Assembly (NCBI RefSeq): GCF_022539505.1
Contig: NC_061513.1
Location: 185,286,017-185,350,016, forward strand
Direction of reading: 5' to 3'
Source: Lolium rigidum
Lineage: Eukaryota; Streptophyta; Magnoliopsida; Poales; Poaceae
Length of the DNA: 64,000 nucleotides
This document shows, one piece after another, positions 53,930 through 64,000 of this stretch. How positions within the stretch are numbered: position 1 is the first letter of the stretch; the number at the start of each line of letters is the position of its first letter. The position numbers and the translations under genes are program-made. Below the pieces are notes generated by a model, which saw only the letters and a program-made list of their open reading frames with translations, made no database searches and was not told the origin of the DNA.

Positions 53930-56900
53930 TGTCAACACCCGGATTTTTAAGTCCAGATGCCTGTTATGCCATACATCGCAATCCCAGGAATATTGTTGTT
54001 GCGAGACATAACAGTTGAATATCATAAGTCATCGTTCATTACATATCATAGTCGTCTTACAAATAGATCACATGACCCAATATTACAATAATAGTTGAAC
54101 TATTGTTTCAACACACATCACAAATACATAGCGGAAGCGTAAAGATAAGGGACTCTCTAGTCCACAGGCCAACGCTTGACGTCAGGAGTAGTCCTAGTTG
54201 TCGTAGACGTCCTGCTGTCCATCCTCTTCATACTGTTGTTCCTCTTCATAGTCTGGCCATTTGAATAGCCAGGGACAAAGCCGTGAGTACTTTAATGTAC
54301 TCGCAAACTAATACTAAGGTAAGTACTATCAATTCTATTAAAGGGGTGCTAAGCTCTAGTTTCTTTTGCATAAAGCCAATTTTAGTTCACAAGTATTTGA
54401 AATACAGGCTTTTCAGGTGCTAGCTAACTCAAGTGGGAACATTAGTGTCATTCCCACAACTCAATTGTGTTTCAAGTCAAAGTCGCCATTTCAAGTTCAA
54501 ATCACAAGTCACCCTTTACATGTCACATTTTTGAAAATGGTCTGATGACGGAACAGTATGGCCTTTCCAACCGTCCATAACCGTGGACGCGGCTATTCGA
54601 ATAGTTCTACACTCCGCAGAGGTCGTACACTTGTGCCACAACATTTGCAATAATCCGTCAGGGTTAACTGGCCCTGATTTATCACACTCCGTGCGCGGAC
54701 TACCAACCATAACCTTTCACTTACATACCCTAGTATAGGCATCTCTCCCCATGAGCTTGGCCTCCCGGTGAAGACAAACTGTCGGCTCGGGAACCGCACG
54801 AGGCTTGGGCCGGACTTTCACCTCATATTCACGTCATATCACATCATTGCATATTTCTTTGGAGGCAGCCCTTGGCATAACCCCGATGACGCTTGTTTAG
54901 AGCGAACCCATACTAAGATACATAAACTTCCAGTTAAGCCCTTACCCATAATCAGGTATTGTGGGGGTACTTGCAAAATTGGAATGGTATCGCATCCGAA
55001 CCCAACCATCAGTTTTTGTAAAGTTGACCATGTCATTCACAAGTCACATTCACCTTCAAAATCTTTCAATAGAATGACTCAGCATTCCAAGGTTTTCGAG
55101 TTCATTTCAAACTCACAAGTTCCCATCTAGAGTAGTCAATTTTAATTTAGCACTAGCATCTAAGTATGGGGGGTACTAAGTAATTTGCTTTGCTTCTAGG
55201 CTAACATTGATACTCTTGTACTAACCCAATACTAACCAAGTGAATCATGAATCAAAAAAGGTAGTTTGATAAACAAAACTTAAAAACTTGTAAAGTAAAA
55301 ACTTGGGATAGGATCATTAAACATAAAGTATGAGGTAGTGGTGCCTTGCTCTATTAGAGCTTTGCACTTGGGTAACTTGCGAGAATATTAGCTTGCATAG
55401 GTGTTAGCTTGCCTTGGTTGTTGAGGTGGTCAAAGTGATCTTCTTCTCCTTCCTCTTCGTAGAAGACCTCCTCCTCCGATAGTCTCTGGTACTAGCGTCT
55501 AAAATACGAATACGAGGATACAATCACCAAGCTAATTCAATGGCTATCACACATATTCACACAAGCTACTCTAAGCACACAATTAATATAATTAGGGTGC
55601 ATTGGTGGTGTTGCTTGAGGACAAATAATTTCCTCTCATTATATATGTAAATGATAGTTTCCATATGGTTCTTGAGAAATAATTTCCTCTCATTGAAATC
55701 TTCTTAAGATTTAATTTCTCAAACAATCACACATGAATTCATGTTGACCTAAGTCAACCATTCATCATCATCATTTGAGAAAATGATTTAAATGAGGTAG
55801 AGTACCTCATACTATTTAACAATGCTGATTATGATTTAACTTCACCAAGTATTTCATGTAAGAGTATTTGACCAGGGGTCAATACTTCATATGAAAGTAT
55901 TTGGGACAAGATTTAAATGAAGTGAAACACTTCATACAATTTACACAACTTAAACTAGCCTCACACATTACTATGGAGTGGGTAGATGTGTTTTTTTCTT
56001 ATTTAAGGAAACTAAGTTCCTCTCCTGCTAATTAAGGTGTTACTTTTAATTACTTAGAGAAATAATTTCCTTTCATTATCTTATTAAGATTTAATTTATC
56101 TCATGAATAATATATGACCTAGGTTGACTAAGTCAACCTCTTCATACTCATCATTTAAGAAAATGATTTAAAGGAGGTAAAGCACCTCATACAATTTAAT
56201 CCTAATATGGTAAAGATTTAATATCATCAACAATTCATATGAGACTTAAATGACCAGAGTCTCTACCTCATTTTGAATTGTTCATGACAAGTTTTAAGTG
56301 AGAGAAAAACTCCCCTATGATTTATTAATAGTTTTGGACAATATCTTTGACTAGAAATAGCCATATAGTCCTTTAATTATTCTAGGCCATAATCATTCAA
56401 GGTAAGCATGGCATGTTTTTGCAGAAACAATTAGTACAAGTGAAATGTGAATTATAGCAATTTGATTTACTTCAAAATTCAAATTGGTTGATTTTTAAGA
56501 TTTATTTGAAGTCCCAAAAGTCCCTGACTTGTTATTTTTGTCACTGTAATTCTACAACAGATCTCACAGTGAGACCAGTGTCATGTTGTAGATCTTTTCA
56601 GTAGCTTTCTAACAACCTCAAGTTTGTTAAATTTGGCCAAGCCAAACAGATTCTATGGATTTTCAAAGTTGGGGCCTGTATTGAAATTGAGTTGAATTTA
56701 ATTAAACAAGATTTGAATAAAAGGGCCGGCGGGAAACTGAGTTGGGCCGAATTGAATTAAAACGGCCCACGTCCAGCCCACCACGGTCCACAGACGCGTG
56801 GGCTGCCTGACAGCGCGGGTCCCGCCTGTCAGCGGCTCACTAACCCCGAATCGGTACGGGGGAGGGATGGCCGTTTGATTACAACGCGATCGTGCGGCGC

Positions 56901-59189
56901 ACGATCGTCGTCTCCTCCGACGAGAGGGCTTACTGGCGCGGCGAGGCACGGGGGTCGACGGCGAGCAGGGACTCCGGCGAGGGCGGCGTTGACGCGAGGC
57001 GAGGTTGTCGTCGACGGCGAGTGCGCTGGTACCGGTGGCGAGGCTGGAGGTGGCCTGAATCGACGCCGGCGAGATGAGGTACTGGCGGGCTCCGGCGGCT
57101 AAATTGGGGAGCTCCGGTGATGAATCGAGAAGGGAAAGTGGTCGAGGAGGGTGAGGGAAGAGTGGGGATGCTGCTGGTGTGCTTGGATGGCTGAGGGGAG
57201 CTCGGTATTTATAGAGGGGCGAATGGCCGTGGGGCGCGGGCGAGGTCAACGGCGAGGTCGTCGTTCCAGGGCGACGAAGGAGCGAGGAAGGTGCGCAGGA
57301 GGTAGGCGACGTCACGGCGGTCCTTGGGGCCTTAATGGCACGATACGGCGAGGCGTACGACGGTCGGGCGATGGCGCGTACTAGCGCGGATGCGGCGGGA
57401 TTGTGTCGTCGTCTCCGGCGGCGGCGGGCACGGGTAGGTGACGTGAGCTTGTCCGGCGTGCTCTACGGGGCGTGGCGAGTACCCTGGCGAGCGGAGGCGG
57501 TCGGGGTACGGCAGGGTACGGCGGTGCGACGCGTGGCCGGTGACGTCCGCGACGTGTACTGGCGCGACGTCATCGGCATCCTGGGCGATTCTGGGCGCGC
57601 GATTTCCGGCGACTTTCGACGTTGTCCGTGGCAATGGAGATGCTAGGCGTGGCCAGGGAGGTGAGGTGGTGCGTTTGGACACGGTGGTCGTGGCCAGAGA
57701 AGAAGAAAAGGAGGGGTGGCTCGACATGGTGTCCATGGCCGGCATGGCCATGTCCATGCCATGCTAGGCTTGCTCTCCTAGGGTTCCTATGTTGCATTTT
57801 AGGGAGAGAGGGAACTAGGGGGCCAAATGAAGTGATTTGGGGCGAGTAGGGTTTTAGTAGATCACTAGTTCAATTAGTGTTTGCTTTATTCCATAATTGC
57901 TTATTTCAATTTCTTGCAATTTTTGATGGAATTCATATGGTTGGAAAATTTGGAAAGGGTTTAATTGGTTGAGTTGTAATTGACCAGAGACAACTAGAGG
58001 TGGTGATGGAATTTTCAAAGTCAAAGATTGGCAAAAATGCTAAGTGTGAGATTGTTCCAAATATTAAAAAGTCCTAACTTTGCATGAGCATAGATTTTTA
58101 TCCAAAGTGAATTTGGCATGGTTGTCTTTACAAAAGTTGTTCATCTTGATGTCCTCTTGGATGACATGCCAAGATTTGAGAAAGTTTAGTTTGAAAATAT
58201 TGAATTGCGAGAGGCTCAAAGTAGTGACCAGAATATAATTGGCGGAATTGACCATCATCATATGTGAGCACAATTTGAGTTGGATACCATTTTATTTGTG
58301 TTTCTTTGATTCCAAAAGTTGTAGTAAGTGTTTAGTAACATAATACAACTAATGGTGATGGCCAAATTGGTCTAGGTCAAAGATTTGGAAAAATGGCATA
58401 AACCATATGTGAGGGTTTTGTGATTTTCTAACTTTTATTCTTTTATTTTTATTTGCTTCATTTTGAACAGAGTGAGGTTTATTTGAGGTTAGATTGAGGG
58501 GGGTCAAAGGTTCAAACCATTTTAGGGCAATGGGAGTGCCTAGGTCAAATTTTAATATTTTGGCTAAGTGCCACATATGCCTCTATGCATATGTTTGATT
58601 TTACTTTGTTTATCACTTGAATTGGTTGGTAAGTACTTGGTTGAGTGTGTTGATGCATTTCAAAACATATACCAAGTTCAACACTCAAAGTTGGAGCATT
58701 TGCAAAAAGTAGCCATAGGCTTGCATATGCCTTTTTCTTATTTAAGATCACCTCTTTTTATTTGGTTTTTCAAAGATGAGTGACAAGATGGATGAGGTTT
58801 AGGGTTTAGTGGGGTTTACCATGGTTCACCACTATTTAGCAAAAATATTAAAGGTAGGGTTCAAGATTTTACCTATTAGGGCTATATGCCTATATATGTC
58901 TTTTTGATTTCTCAAAACAGATCCAAATGATTTTTGAGAAGGTTAGGGTTTTAGGGTTTTTCTTATTTGATTTCTTTCTCTTTTATTTTATTTGGTTGGT
59001 GATCTTCAATTGATCACTTTAGGGTTTTAGGGTTTAGCACATATGCATATTAACACTCATCATGGAAAAACACAAATACTAGGTATGAGCACTATGCATA
59101 GCACCCAATGTAAGAAAAGTTTTTGTTGGTTCTCATTTTTGGAAAAATGAAATTCATGTTCTCTTTGTTTTGAAATTTGGGGTGTTACA
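53930..59189 (-). repeat. 3' LTR of element I (5.26 kb)
   Basis: TGTCAACACCCGG ... GGGGTGTTACA, with terminal inverted TGT(C/A)ACACC ends. Most is AT-rich. A GC-rich block at 56700-57770 holds the minus-strand TATA box and presumably the transcription start. Many overlapping frames in that block (56698-57849) do not look like a gene. The parts 55600-56480 and 57850-59190 contain repeated words such as AATAATTTCCTCTCATT and TTAGGGTTTTAGGGTTT. Confidence 0.9.
57204..57215 (-). promoter_or_regulatory. LTR promoter TATA box of element I
   Basis: The minus strand reads CTATAAATACCG, next to the GC-rich block. Transcription toward lower coordinates would start near 57175 and run into the rest of the LTR. 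Confidence 0.6.
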
Positions 59190-59190
59190 A

Positions 59191-59204
59191 ACCCTTCCCC
59201 CTTA
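59191..59204 (-). promoter_or_regulatory. Polypurine tract of element I
   Basis: The minus strand reads TTTAAGGGGGAAGGGTT immediately before the 3' LTR. Confidence 0.85.
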
Positions 59205-59267
59205 AACAAATCTCGTCCCGAGATTTTAAGAAAAGTTAGGTTCCTAAGATAGATTGGGCGATATGAT

Positions 59268-60452
59268 TTAACAGAAAGACATACTTGGCATGGCCTGAGG
59301 TGCTTCCGGTGCTTCTGCTGCATTCATGTGGTAGAGGCGACCTCCGCGGTTGTTCGGGATGTTGGGGGCGAACTTCTTGCCGGTGGAGACTCGGCGCTGC
59401 TGCTGAGCTGGTGCAGAGGTGTTGCCAGCGAGCTTGGCCAGCCTTTTGGGGCACTCATCGGAGTAGTGTCCCACTATGCCGCATTCATAACAGGTGATAG
59501 TGGCCTTGTCCTTGGGAGTGACGGGAATAGCATTGCTTTCGGTCCTCGGGGCTGTGTTGGAGTTATTGGGGTTATTGTTGGTGCGATTGTGGTTGTTGTT
59601 GCCTCCGGGCTTCGGGGGTCCTCCATGGGTATGGGTGTAGTTTGGGCGGTAAGTCTGGGCAGTGGGCTTGTTGTATTTTGGAGTAAATCCTCCAGATGAG
59701 TTGTTGCGGTACTTCTGGGTATTGCTGGACCCATGCTGGTTCATCATCCGGCGTTTGCGGTTCTCGTTGGCTTGGTGAAGCTTCCCTTCCATCTGGATGG
59801 CGGAGTCCACCAGAGCTTCTAGGTCAGCAAAGGGAATGTTGACCAGTACGGTCTGCATCTCGTCATGGAGTCCGTTCAGAAATCTTTCTTTCCTTTTCTC
59901 ATTTGTATCGGTCTCATCCGGGGCGTACCTTGACAGAGTAAGAAATCTGTCGCGGTATTCTACCACAGACATTCTGCCTTGCTTGAGTTCGCGGAACTCG
60001 TCTCTCATCTTCTTGATCAGTCCTTGGGGCACGTGATACTTGCTAAACTTCAGCTTGAAGTCTTCCCAGGTCATCATTTGTCGCGCATTCATTGCGCGGG
60101 CACTCGTCCACCAGGCTCGTGCAGGTCCTGACAGGTAGTGTGTGGCGAACAGTACTTTCTCTGCGGCTTCTACTCCCGCAACTTCCAGGTTATTCTCCAT
60201 GGTCTGTAGCCAGTCATCTGCATCGAGGGGCTCTTCGGTCTTGCTAAAAATGGGTGGGTTGGTGTTCTGAAAGTTCTTGAGCTTTGACCCTGGGTGATCA
60301 TGGTTTCCATGGCCGTTGTTGTTCTGAGCAATCTGCTGCAGTGCAGCAATGTTGGCTTGGCGTTCAGCTCTCTCGGCTTCGCGGTCGGCCATCATCATCT
60401 CTAGCATCTGCATCATGGCGTCTTGGTTGGCGCTGCGGGTTGGTGGGGCCAT
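59268..60452 (-). CDS. gag protein of element I, intact
   Basis: 394 codons, ATG at 60452 (MAPPTRSANQDAMMQMLEMM). An N-terminal helix rich in Met/Glu/Arg/Gln (1-45) is followed by the Retrotrans_gag core at about residues 75-190 (DADDWLQTMENNLEVAGVEA, YLSGPARAWWTSARA, FKLKFSKYHVPQGL, SVVEYRDRFLTLSRY). An Asn/Pro/Gly-rich linker leads to a CCHC zinc knuckle near 320 (CYECGIVGHYSDEC). This is the organisation of chromovirus-type gypsy gags. Gag packages the element RNA into cytoplasmic particles. In a complete element protease-pol would follow; here the frame stops 60 bp before the PPT. The intact frame fits a gag supplied in cis or selected recently. Confidence 0.92.
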   Translation of the reverse strand: MAPPTRSANQDAMMQMLEMMMADREAERAERQANIAALQQIAQNNNGHGNHDHPGSKLKNFQNTNPPIFSKTEEPLDADDWLQTMENNLEVAGVEAAEKVLFATHYLSGPARAWWTSARAMNARQMMTWEDFKLKFSKYHVPQGLIKKMRDEFRELKQGRMSVVEYRDRFLTLSRYAPDETDTNEKRKERFLNGLHDEMQTVLVNIPFADLEALVDSAIQMEGKLHQANENRKRRMMNQHGSSNTQKYRNNSSGGFTPKYNKPTAQTYRPNYTHTHGGPPKPGGNNNHNRTNNNPNNSNTAPRTESNAIPVTPKDKATITCYECGIVGHYSDECPKRLAKLAGNTSAPAQQQRRVSTGKKFAPNIPNNRGGRLYHMNAAEAPEAPQAMPSMSFC

Positions 60453-60737
60453 CTGAAGATTTGAGGTAGATGATAAGATAAGAGGGAATTTTCTATGGTT
60501 TGTTTGAGTTAAAGTTCAAAAAGTTTCAAAGGTTCAAAACTTGAAAACTTGAGTAGTGTTGAAGGGGTAAAACCAACAACACTTTTTCATTCATACCAAA
60601 CATCACACATTACAAATCTAACACACCGTTGGTTTAAAGAACCATTCATTCGCTCTACGATACAAGGGGATCCTGATACAACTCACACCTACTTAAGTGC
60701 TGGAGTGATACTACTCTTCTGGGTGGATTCTTCGTCT

Positions 60738-61210
60738 TCACAGGTGATGTGCTTGGCGAGAGGCGAGGGCGTGGTCCAAATCCCGGCGGGTTTTGTACTG
60801 CCTGAAGTCCTGGTGTGCTACATAGGGGTTCATCCCCGTGTGCGGGGGTTTGGTCATCGGTCTTCCCATGGGATCATGTCTTGGGTAGTAGATGAAGCGA
60901 GTGTTCTTGATCTTGTTCTCATTTTGTCCGCACAGACGGGCAATGGCTTCTTGCATAGCACTGACTAGTCCTTCCTTCCAAGTGTTTCCCGTTACAGAAA
61001 ACCAGATGGTTTCCCATACCGGGCTCCAATCTTTCTTCGTAGATCAGTAGAAACTTCCCACCGAGGTGGTTCTCCGGAGTGGTTTTTGAGGGGTATTCCG
61101 AAGAACTCGGGATACGGGTGTCCTAGATATTCCACTAGTTGCTTCAAATCCTTTTCGAACTTTAGGTCTCCTCCGTGGCCAAGCTGATAGAACTCCCATT
61201 TGTACTCCAT
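60738..61210 (-). pseudogene. Pre-gag ORF of element I, one frameshift
   Basis: Two adjacent minus frames: 61210-60992 (MEYKWEFYQLGHGGDLKFEK, LVEYLGHPYPEFFG, WEVSTDLRRKIG) and, after a shift near 61020, a frame ending at 60738 (TWKEGLVSAMQEAIARLCGQ, RFIYYPRHDPMGRPM, MNPYVAHQDFRQYKTRRDLD). Combined it is about 160 residues upstream of gag in the same direction. I recall similar uncharacterised proteins recurring in grass genomes, so it is a conserved companion of this element type. No known fold or catalytic motif is visible. Confidence 0.55.
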
Positions 61211-61427
61211 CTATGCACAAAGAGGATGAGTAAGTTAAAGAAGTAGTCCAGTGTGCAAAATTTTTGGTAGCCTTCCAAAGAAAAGTAGAGCATAGATTTC
61301 TCATTTTTTTTGAAAAAGATCTCAAGGGTAAGAGTGAGAATAAGTTTTCACAAATATTCACTTCTTTGGTTTTGAAACTAAGTTTTTCAGACGTCCATTC
61401 TAACTAGGGTCTCCTAAGGTCAAACAA

Positions 61428-61441
61428 TGGCTCTGATACCA
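61428..61441 (-). promoter_or_regulatory. Primer-binding site of element I (tRNA-iMet)
   Basis: The minus strand reads TGGTATCAGAGCCA, three bases after the 5' LTR end. It is complementary to initiator tRNA-Met, as in most chromovirus-type gypsy and copia elements. Confidence 0.88.
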
Positions 61442-61444
61442 ACT

Positions 61445-64000
61445 TGTCAACACCCGGATTTTTAAGTCCAGATGCCTGTTATGCCATACATCGCAATCCC
61501 AGGAATATTGTTGTTGCGAGACATAACAGTTGAATATCATAAGTCATCGTTCATTACATATCATAGTCGTCTTACAAATAGATCACATGATCCAATATTA
61601 CAATAATAGTTGAACTATTGTTTCAACACACATCACAAATACATAGCGGAAGCATAAAGATAAGGGACTCTCTAGTCCACAGGCCAACGCTTGACGTCAG
61701 GAGTAGTCCTAGTTGTCGTAGACGTCCTGCTGTCAATCCTCTTCATACTGCTGTTCCTCTTCATAGTCTGGCCATTTGAATAGCCAGGGACAAAGCCGTG
61801 AGTACTTTAATGTACTCGCAAACTAATACTAAGGTAAGTACTATCAATTCTATTAAAGGGGTGCTAAGCTCTAGTTTCTTTTGCTTAAAGCCAATTTTAG
61901 TTCACAAGTATTTGAAATACGAGCTTTTCAGGTGCTAGCTAACTCAAGTGGGAACATTAGTGTCATTCCCACAACTCAATTGTGTTTCAAGTCAAAGTCG
62001 CCATTTCAAGTTCAAATCACAAGTCACCCTTTACATGTCACATTTTTGAAAATGGTCTGATGACGGAACAGTATGGCCTTTCCAACCGTCCATAACCGTG
62101 GACGCGGCTATTCGAATAGTTCTACACTCTGCAGAGGTCGTACACTTGTGCCACAACATTTGCAATAATCCGCCGGGGTTAAGCGGCCCCGATTTATCAC
62201 ACTCCGTGCGCGGACTACCAACCATAACCTTTCACTTACATACCCTAGTATAGGCATCTCTCCCCATGAGCTTGGCCTCCCGGTGAAGACAAACCGTCGG
62301 CTCGGGAACTGCACAGGGCTTGGGCCGGACTTTCACCTCATATTCACGTCATATCACATCGTTCCATATTTCTTTGGAGGCAGCCCTTGGCATAACCCCG
62401 ATGACGCTTGTTTAGAGGGAACCCATACTAAGATACATAAACTTCCAGTTAATCCCTTACCCATAATCAGGTATTGTGGGGGTACTTGCAAAATTGGAAT
62501 GGTATCGCATCCGAACCCAACCATCGGTTTTGTAAAGTTGACCATGTCATTCACAAGTCACATTCACCTTCAAAATCTTTCAATAGAATGACTCAGCATT
62601 CCAAGGTTTTCGAGATCATTTCAAACTCACAAGTTCCCATCTAGAGTAGTCAATTTTAATTTAGCACTAGCATCTAAGTATGGGGGTACTAAGTAATTTG
62701 CTTTGCTTCTAGGCTAACATTGATACTCTTGTACTAACCCAATACTAACCAAGTGAATCATGAATCAAAAAAGGTAGTTTGATAAACAAAACTTAAAAAC
62801 TTGTAAAGTAAAAACTTGGGATAGGATCATTAAACATAAAGTATGAGGTAGTGGTGCCTTGCTCTATTAGAGCTTTGCACTTGGGTAACTTGCAAGAATA
62901 TTAGCTTGCATAGGTGTTAGCTTGCCTTGGTTGTTGAGGTGGTCAAGGTGATCTTCTTCTCCTTCCTCTTCGTAGAAGACCTCCTCCTCCTGATAGTCTC
63001 TGGTACTAGCGTCTAAAATACGAATACGAGGATACAATCACCAAGCTAATTCAATGGCTATCACACATATTCACACAAGCTACTCTAAGCACACAATTAA
63101 TATAATTAGGGTGCATTGGTGGTGTTGCTTGAGGACAAATAATTTCCTCTCATTATATATGTAAATGATAGTTTCCATATGGTTCTTGAGAAATAATTTC
63201 CTCTCATTGAAATCTTCTTAAGATTTAATTTCTCAAACAATCACACATGAATTCATGTTGACCTAAGTCAACCATTCATCATCATCATTTGAGAAAATGA
63301 TTTAAATGAGGTAGAGTACCTCATACTATTTAACAATGCTGATTATGATTTAACTTCACCAAGTATTTCATGTAAGAGTATTTGACCAGGGGTCAATACT
63401 TCATATGAAAGTATTTGGGACAAGATTTAAATGAAGTGAAACACTTCATACAATTTACACAACTTAAACTAGCCTCACACATTACTATGGAGTGGGTAGA
63501 TGTGTTTTTTTCTTATTTAAGGAAACTAAGTTCCTCTCCTGCTAATTAAGGTGTTACTTTTAATTACTTAGAGAAATAATTTCCTTTCATTATCTTATTA
63601 AGATTTAATTTCTCTCATGAATAATATATGACCTAGGTTGACTAAGTCAACCTCTTCATACTCATCATTTAAGAAAATGATTTAAAGGAGGTAAAGCACC
63701 TCATACAATTTAATCCTAATATGGTAAAGATTTAATATCATCAACAATTCATATGAGACTTAAATGACCAGAGTCTCTACCTCATTTTGAATTGTTCATG
63801 ACAAGTTTTAAGTGAGAGAAAAACTCCCCTATGATTTATTAATAGTTTTGGACAATATCTTTGACTAGAAATAGCCATATAGTCCTTTAATTATTCTAGG
63901 CCATAATCATTCAAGGTAAGCATGGCATGTTTTTGCAGAAACAATTAGTACAAGTGAAATGTGAATTATAGCAATTTGATTTACTTCAAAATTCAAATTG
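61445..64000 (-). repeat. 5' LTR of element I (partial, cut by window end)
   Basis: Collinear with 53930-56486. Differences cluster in the first 1.1 kb and are nearly absent after that. The promoter part lies beyond the window. Confidence 0.9.

Larger units (their letters stand above)
53930..64000 (-). mobile_element. Gypsy retrotransposon with giant LTRs, gag-only (element I), right end outside window
   Basis: Minus orientation. 3' LTR 53930-59189 (5,260 bp), interior 59190-61444 (2,255 bp), 5' LTR from 61445 past the window end. The first 2,556 bp of the two LTRs are collinear, with about 30 differences by my count (about 1%), so the insertion is young. The interior has a tRNA-iMet PBS, a broken pre-gag ORF, an intact gag and a PPT that almost touches the gag stop. 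There is no protease, RT or integrase, so it needs a helper. The right TSD copy is outside the window. Confidence 0.9.

Noticed and set aside
56875..57850. Long overlapping open frames on both strands in the LTR of element I
   Set aside because: A high-GC island lacks stop codons by composition. The frames are Arg/Ala/Gly-rich low complexity, and none continues as a coherent protein.

Overview
This is a grass nuclear window made almost entirely of transposable elements. I place it in the Pooideae (wheat, barley, oat and ryegrass subfamily). The evidence is an Angela/BARE-type copia LTR, several gypsy LTRs ending in the familiar TGATACGTCTC terminus with tRNA-Asp primer sites, and a DUF6598-like gene relic. 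I cannot resolve the species. There are no rRNA or tRNA genes and no bacterial-type features. Nearly every boundary below rests on a target-site duplication (TSD) that I read directly.

Layout. (K) 1-3005 is the 3' end of an Angela/BARE-like copia element. (A) 3077-4583 is a solo gypsy LTR (TSD ATGCT). 4589-6001 is older sequence with a DUF6598-like relic. (G) 6002-40830 is a tiny copia element (151-bp LTRs, TSD GGCAT). It is split by (D), a solo gypsy LTR (6661-8171 plus 40454-40537, TSD CACTC), which is itself split by (F) at 8172-40448. F is a plus-strand Ty3/gypsy element of the Tat lineage (TSD AGTGC) with gag, protease, RT, two RNase H domains and integrase. Downstream of pol it carries a large multi-exon gene in antisense. 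F was later hit by (E) 14173-20981 (TSD GCACA), (H) 22819-27150 and (B) 29765-36629 (TSD GGCGG), all minus-strand and non-autonomous.

40836-41813 and 53361-53929 belong to an older locus, probably a plus-oriented gypsy LTR. It is split by (C) 41814-53355 (TSD ATCCA), a non-autonomous relative of B, which contains (M), a 5-kb Mutator-like element at 45950-50925 (9-bp TSD TTTTAATAA, about 98-bp TIRs) carrying an apparently intact two-exon gene. (I) 53930 to the window end is a minus-strand gypsy element with a 5.26-kb LTR. Its short interior encodes only gag and a pre-gag ORF.

How the parts relate. F and K encode replication enzymes, now broken. A, B, C, D and E are one superfamily (same LTR 5' end, tRNA-Asp primer site, CTAAGCTTGGGGATGC polypurine tract) without pol. 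They must have been moved by enzymes from elsewhere. Next to the primer site they carry different ORFs: a gag-like one in E, and an acidic protein with a hydrophobic tail in B and C. The B LTR, the H interior and the doubled primer sites all point to recombination between families. The most interesting items are the antisense gene of F, the B/C membrane-type ORF, the doubled primer-binding region, the gene inside the MULE, and the gag-only element with giant LTRs.
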